Assembly: GCF_032362555.1 (NCBI RefSeq)
Contig: NC_083525.1
Location: 6,805,501 to 6,869,500 of the forward strand
From: Amyelois transitella
Taxonomy: Eukaryota; Arthropoda; Insecta; Lepidoptera; Pyralidae
Length of the DNA stretch: 64,000 nucleotides
Direction: 5' to 3'
The position numbers were made by a program, and so were the translations under genes. The notes beneath the pieces were generated by a model. It searched no databases. It was not told the origin of the DNA and saw only the letters and a program-made list of their open reading frames with translations. Shown piece by piece: positions 59,641-64,000 of the stretch. The first letter of the stretch is position 1. Each line of letters starts with the position of its first letter.

Positions 59641-59803
59641 CCACTTTGACGTCACCGTTATGATAAGATCGTTACTGAATAATATCGTATTTCCATAGCA
59701 GACAGTACAATAATGCGGCTACTTAATTCCGATCGCGTACAAAGTGACCACAAACTAAGCTAACGAACTCAATCGACCAGTGCTAAATGCTAAAGACTTC
59801 AAG
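59640..59803 (+). promoter_or_regulatory. Promoter and 5' leader of the coiled-coil gene
   Basis: A full CRE palindrome TGACGTCA lies at 59647-59654, about 150 bp upstream of the start codon. The leader holds a short upstream frame beginning ATG at 59787 (MLKTSR) that overlaps the main start in another frame. The in-frame ATG pair is at 59804 and 59807. Confidence 0.4.
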
Positions 59804-60214
59804 ATGATGAAGTTCAAGTCGTTGTTCCGTAGAGGCCCGAGCCAAGGGAAGCAGGAGTCTACCCTGAAAGGAGCCCCCTCAGTATCCAGCCTAGATTCCA
59901 AGCACCACAAAGTAGCGCCTGCCAGAGATAAGTCTTTGAAGATATTTGGCTCAAAAGAGAAATTACATAAGCCGAAGAAGAAAGATTTGGGAAATAACAA
60001 TGCGGTGTTGGAAGATCCTGAGTTGAGGGAAGGGCTGGATACGTATGAAGATGCGCAGGCTAGGGTCAATGATTACGGGAGCGCTGAGGAGCTGGGGTCG
60101 ATAGGCGAGCGAGGGTCTCAGGAGTGCGTGAGTCTGCCGGTGACCCTGAACGCTGAACACATGCCGGGTTTCCAGGAGGTGGAGCTGGACCTCCGGCCCA
60201 GATTGCCATCCGAG
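59804..60214 (+). CDS. Coiled-coil gene exon 1
   Basis: The exon is 137 codons from the first of two adjacent in-frame ATGs to TCCGAG/GTAAGT. Upstream in-frame sequence has no earlier ATG, so this is taken as a true first coding exon, perhaps of an isoform with its own promoter. Confidence 0.75.
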
Positions 60215-61294
60215 GTAAGTTTTTCACGACAACGTTTCTTCTACTTTACAATACAACATTTTGTCGAGTTTTTTACCGCACAGGAGCTCTGTAATTATGG
60301 CAAATTTCAGCAACCCTGTTTCGACTTTACATTGATATATGTCAGTCTCCATTGACTTTTTTAATATACATACATACAGAAAAAGAGCATTAGACGCACA
60401 AATGTCTGTATTATTATACTTACGTCTGGGTGGTCTGGCGCATCTTATACATTCGGGTACGAGGAATGAAGCGCGACCAATATCTCTTTACAACTTACAA
60501 CAATAGGATATTTAGGCCAAATGTCTGTTCTTTTGAAATCATTTTGGTTCTTCATATCACAATTGATAATTTTCTTAGATTTTTTGTCCCACGTCTCCCC
60601 CATTACTTTCCTCACCTATACCATATACTTCCATCTTTCTGTAGAATCGGGCTGAAAAACCACAAGGTTATAACACATTTTTATGTACTTTTACACAGGG
60701 ATCTTTGGCATCGGGTGCTCGCGAGATCGAAACCCTTAGACGAGAGCTGGAAGCCACTGCTATGGAGCGATCACAGCTGCAGGCCAGGGTTGACGAGCTG
60801 CTGGACAGGGCTGCCGAGGCTGACCGGCTGAGGAGTGAGCTTGATAGGTTGAAGGTGAGGTAACCTGATGATTATACTCATTAAAGCAGAGTAGCGTTGA
60901 CGAACATCTATTTGGCTGAAGGTCAAGAAGTATTGTAGAACTAGAATCGAGTGAAATTTATTAGTTAAAATTGCTGGCCATTGAACCCTTGAAATTGCTC
61001 TCAACTGCTCAAAAGATTGAAAGTGAAGTCCATTTTTTTTTATAAACCGTATGTGTGTAAGATTTCCTGAAAATTGCAATAATAAAAATTATCATTCAAC
61101 ACTTCCAGAGCATAGAAGCGGAACACGAAGCGGCATTGGAGCGTCTAGCGGACGAGAACGGAGCGTTGCGCGCGCGCCTCCGCGGCGTCGCGCACTCGCC
61201 GCTCTCCGACAGCGAGAAGCGGCAACTGTTGCTTGCGCCGGCGCCGAGGCGGATGCACTCGTCTGCGCCGGCGTCCATCGCACTGGCTCATAAT
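59804..61294 (+). CDS. 5' exons of a coiled-coil protein, possibly neuron navigator/sickie-like
   Basis: Exons 59804-60214, 60699-60854 and 61109-61294 are all phase 0 and give 251 residues before the last donor seen (CATAAT/GTAAGT). The start MMKFKSLFRRGPSQGKQ is basic. A lysine-rich segment (HKPKKKDLG) and an acidic stretch follow. Then a heptad-like coiled coil runs through the second and third exons (REIETLRRELEATAMERSQL, LRSELDRLKS, LERLADENGALRARL). The part seen ends with SPLSDSEKRQLLL and HSSAPASIALAHN. The coiled coil plus Ser-rich motif recalls neuron navigator proteins, but I cannot confirm this. The remaining exons are not found in the window and probably lie to the right. Confidence 0.75.
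60699..60854 (+). CDS. Coiled-coil gene exon 2
   Basis: The exon is 52 codons with acceptor TTTTACACAG and donor TTGAAG/GTGAGG. It is almost entirely charged heptad-like sequence. Confidence 0.8.
61109..61294 (+). CDS. Coiled-coil gene exon 3
   Basis: The exon is 62 codons with acceptor CAACACTTCCAG and donor CATAAT/GTAAGT. It is strongly GC-rich against its flanks; frames on the other strand and in other registers are composition shadows. Confidence 0.8.
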
Positions 61295-61525
61295 GTAAGT
61301 AACATGGTGCCTCTCCAGAGGTGAGGTGTGGATGTACACAGGATTAATTCCAGGAGGAGGAAAAAGATGGTGACATTGTTAAAAATTACAAATCTTATAC
61401 CAGACTTCGTTAACCCGGTGTGCACTCGACTTTAGAATAGCCAAAGTGTGCACGCTCAGAATGAAGGCTGTATCTTTAACAAAAACATGGTCTGTTTTTA
61501 TTACTACGCTTTTATTAGCTTGGGT

Positions 61526-61527
61526 TG

Positions 61528-61557
<30 letters not shown>
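61526..61557 (+). repeat. GTAT/ATGT microsatellite
   Basis: About seven uninterrupted tetranucleotide units lie in the intron after exon 3. The same tetranucleotide forms the tail of the common SINE. Confidence 0.8.
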
Positions 61558-61558
<1 letters not shown>

Positions 61559-62486
61559 CGGAATCTTTGAGCTTAATTTTCACTGATTTCTAAACGTCTG
61601 ATCAACTTGAAACTTTGCACACGTATCAAGGACCGATGACAATGCAATATTTTGATAAGAGTTTCTCATTATCCTTATTAAAACTGCCAGGATTAATAAA
61701 TTCATTTTTAGATCCTTCGTATGAGAGTAAGAGAGACAGAGATAGCACCAGTGCCAGTAATCTCCATACAAAAAGTTCTGACGTATAAGGAGTCCAAAAA
61801 GAGATGTAATATATTTCCATATAATGTTACTATTAACCTGAGGCTTTTTTATTTCATCGCATCGCTCCATTTAGAATTACCATTAGAAACAATAGTAGAA
61901 TTAGTAGGATATTTTAAAACAATAAAAAATATATAAGTAATAAAACAAAAGTAATAAATGAAAATTGAACAACTAAATTTACAACAATACAAGAATAAAG
62001 TTACTACCTACAGAACTTTGCGATATTTAATACGTATTTAACATATTAATGCAATTCTTGAATTAACATTAGGTATCTTTTGCCTATTTATAATAGCAAC
62101 ACTGTAATACTCGTTTAAGACATGAGTGACAGTTTTTTATGTCAAATAAGTTTTGCAGTAAGTTTTGTTTTGAATTCGATTAGAAAACCTGTAAACTTTC
62201 TTTCTGTTTTTTTTATACCGGTGCCTGTGTATTTACCTATTTGCACTTTGTTTTGTGCTGATAACTTGTCGTTATTTGTAGTTTGGAATCTTCCGTTGAG
62301 TCGAGCTTTGTTCTTCCGGATATTCGTGTGATTTTATCATCTGAGATTGGACTCTGACTGTGTTCACTGTGTTGTGCAGATATTTTTTAGATAGGACTCC
62401 TGTAAAAAGTACCTGATTATTTGAGATAGGAGTCCCAAGTTTGTGTTTGTTTTTGTGAAAGACAGTTTTACAACGAAAGTGCCACG

Positions 62487-62535
62487 ATGTCTTCAGATAA
62501 ACATTGTTGCGTTCCTGGTTGTAAAGGCAGTGGAG
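62487..62535 (+). CDS. First exon of a THAP-type zinc-finger protein
   Basis: ATG at 62487 opens MSSDKHCCVPGCKGSG and ends in phase 1 at GGAG/GTATGT. The spacing CCVPGC directly after a short N-terminus is the start of a THAP domain, a C2CH zinc finger that binds DNA. It occurs in transcription regulators and in transposon-derived proteins. Only the first cysteine pair is here; the rest of the domain (usual HRFP-type motif, second Cys-His pair) should be in a later exon, which I did not find before the window ends. It lies on the same strand as the coiled-coil gene, so it may be nested in one of its introns or lie beyond it. Confidence 0.6.
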
Positions 62536-62702
62536 GTATGTTTGAAATATTTTTGTTCCTGTATCAATCTGCCTCTTAATCTTGTGGTTTGATTCCTGGC
62601 AAGGCCACAATCGAAAATTATTATGTTTGCTGGATAGTCAAAAATATTATTAACAGTGATTTATCACTATAAAATTCTTTTCAACTGGGTTTAACAGTCA
62701 TC

Positions 62703-62852
62703 ATACATACATATAATCACGTCTATATCCCTTGCGGGGTAGACAGAGCCAACAGTCTTGTAAAGACTGATAGGCCACGTTCAGCTATTTGGCTTTAAGA
62801 TAGAATTGAGATTCAAATAGTGACAGGTTGCAAGCCCATCGCCTAAAAAAGA
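62703..62852 (-). mobile_element. Minus-strand SINE copy, 5'-truncated
   Basis: Read on the minus strand it carries GGCGATGGGCTTGCAACCTG, CACTATTTGAATCTCAATTC and GTCTACCCCGCAAGGG. It ends in the TATGTATG tail. TCATCAT on both sides may be the target duplication. Confidence 0.75.
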
Positions 62853-63068
62853 ATCATCATTATGAGAATATTATGAGATTTAATCCAATCAGGCCACATA
62901 TAACTTTAAGAAAGTTACTTGTGAAAACCTCCGGCGATGGGCGCATGGTTGCAAAAGTCTTTTCTAGTATGATAGTTATACTAGAAGTATTAACTTCCAA
63001 AAAATAATTGTATAAAAAAACTAAAAAACTATGCGTTTTATTGCAAATTGAACTAAAAAATAGAAAAT

Positions 63069-63554
63069 AAATAATAGTTTAAAAAAACTAAAAAACTACG
63101 CTTTTATTGCTAATCAAACTAAAAAATAGAAAATAAAAATTAATGACAAAGGAATTATAAAACAGTAGTAGCAAGTCGAACAATCAGTTATAGTCAATTA
63201 CCTCTGATTAAAATTATAACAAAATTAAATTTATAAACAAAACAATTTAAATCGGAGTAAAAAGCGTGGGGTGCATTTTACTTCATTTTCATATCTCTCT
63301 TGTCATAAATATATGCTAATAGAATGATTTTAATATTTACTACATCAAGCACCCCACGCTTTTTACTCCGATTTAAATTGTTTTGTTTATAAATTTAATT
63401 TTGTTATAATTTTAATCAGAGGTAATTGACTATAACTGATTGTTCGACTTGCTACTACTGCTTTATAATTCCTTTGTCATTAATTTTTATTTTCTATTTT
63501 TTAGTTTGATTAGCAATAAAAGCGTAGTTTTTTAGTTTTTTTAAACTATTATTT
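63069..63554. repeat. Long, near-perfect inverted repeat (206-bp arms, 74-bp spacer)
   Basis: The left arm 63069-63274 and right arm 63349-63554 are reverse complements with a single difference seen by eye (ATAAAACAG against ATAAAGCAG). The arms meet at GTGGGGTGC/GCACCCCAC around a 74-bp AT-rich spacer. A tandem, more diverged copy of the outer 55 bp of the left arm lies just outside (about 63014-63068). No coding frame is present. A transcript crossing it would fold into a 206-bp duplex. Confidence 0.9.
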
Positions 63555-64000
63555 TTTTTTCATTTTTTATTTGTTCTACCATAAAATATCGTTCGCATTT
63601 TTACTTTAGGCCATCTACTTCTTTTTACCATTGGATACAAAGTAATTGCTCTGGATTAGGATCTCTGTTTCGATCATGTATAATAAACAATATTTTGTTC
63701 ATGATTACAGACCAAAAAGTCAGGTTTTTGGTGACCGTCGCCCTACTGGCTTTTCACGAACATTGCAAGTTCATATCTACTCTTCCGTTTCTCTTTGATT
63801 CTGGCTTTAAACAAAGTGATAAAAAGTGAGGGAAGATATATCAAACGCCTTATGAACGTTCCTAAATTGGCCCGCTGTGCTCTGTTCAGCTGATTCACAG
63901 TGGTGATCATTATAAGACAAGTTCCAACAAGAACGCACACACTTAGTCATAACTCCTGCGCATATGAAATGCCTAATATTTGAACAGTTGGCATGTTGCA
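63555..64000. other. Unassigned right edge of the window
   Basis: AT-rich sequence without a convincing exon. A possible acceptor (TTTTTACTTTAG, ending near 63609) is followed by a short open stretch that does not resemble the rest of a THAP domain. Confidence 0.3.

Noticed and set aside
61051..61339. Several arginine-rich frames around exon 3 of the coiled-coil gene
   Set aside because: They are alternative readings of a GC-rich exon. The phase-0 reading continues the coiled coil from exon 2.

Overview
The window looks like nuclear DNA of a moth or butterfly (Lepidoptera). It is AT-rich, its genes are split by spliceosomal introns (GT..AG), and its non-coding space is filled with short interspersed repeats of a kind I associate with lepidopteran genomes. 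These include a SINE starting GCCGTGTGGTTCC and ending in a TATGTATGTA tail, Helitron-like fragments, MITEs and LINE tails. No searches were run. Gene names rest on translating the exons and recognising family motifs.

Layout. (1) Bases 3522-17274, minus strand: a six-exon TBC1D10/whacked-type Rab GTPase-activating protein gene with a 9.5-kb first intron. Its last coding exon is not resolved. (2) Bases 17911-18657, plus strand: mRpL18 in two exons, divergent from the TBC gene across a 636-bp shared promoter interval. (3) Bases 20528-26847, plus strand: a five-exon PPM1D/Wip1-type PP2C phosphatase of 793 residues, with an extremely GC-rich, disordered C-terminal half. Its intron 2 carries a DNA-transposon-like element with a reiterated TTTTCGTCCA motif. 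(4) About 28-47 kb: no complete gene. It holds several promoter or first-exon candidates, many repeats, and a recent 1.39-kb gag-only LTR element with apparently identical 215-bp LTRs and a 5-bp target duplication. A minus-strand first coding exon lies at 46.4 kb, with a SINE inserted 14 bp upstream of its ATG. (5) Bases 48301-49568, plus strand: three consecutive exons of an unrecognised basic, proline/serine/lysine-rich protein, with an intact tRNA-Cys(GCA) inside one 313-bp intron. (6) About 49.6-59.7 kb: AT-rich, with little recognisable content. (7) Bases 59804-61294, plus strand: the first three exons of a coiled-coil protein that continues past the exons seen here, possibly a neuron navigator (sickie) relative. 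(8) Base 62487 onward: first exon of a THAP-type zinc-finger protein, followed by a near-perfect 206-bp inverted repeat with a 74-bp spacer.

The recognisable genes are ordinary housekeeping or signalling genes: Rab GTPase regulation, mitochondrial translation, and stress-response dephosphorylation. Nothing indicates that they work as one pathway. The most unusual items are the long hairpin at 63.07-63.55 kb, the gag-only LTR element, the intronic element with the repeated TTTTCGTCCA motif, and the intronic tRNA gene.
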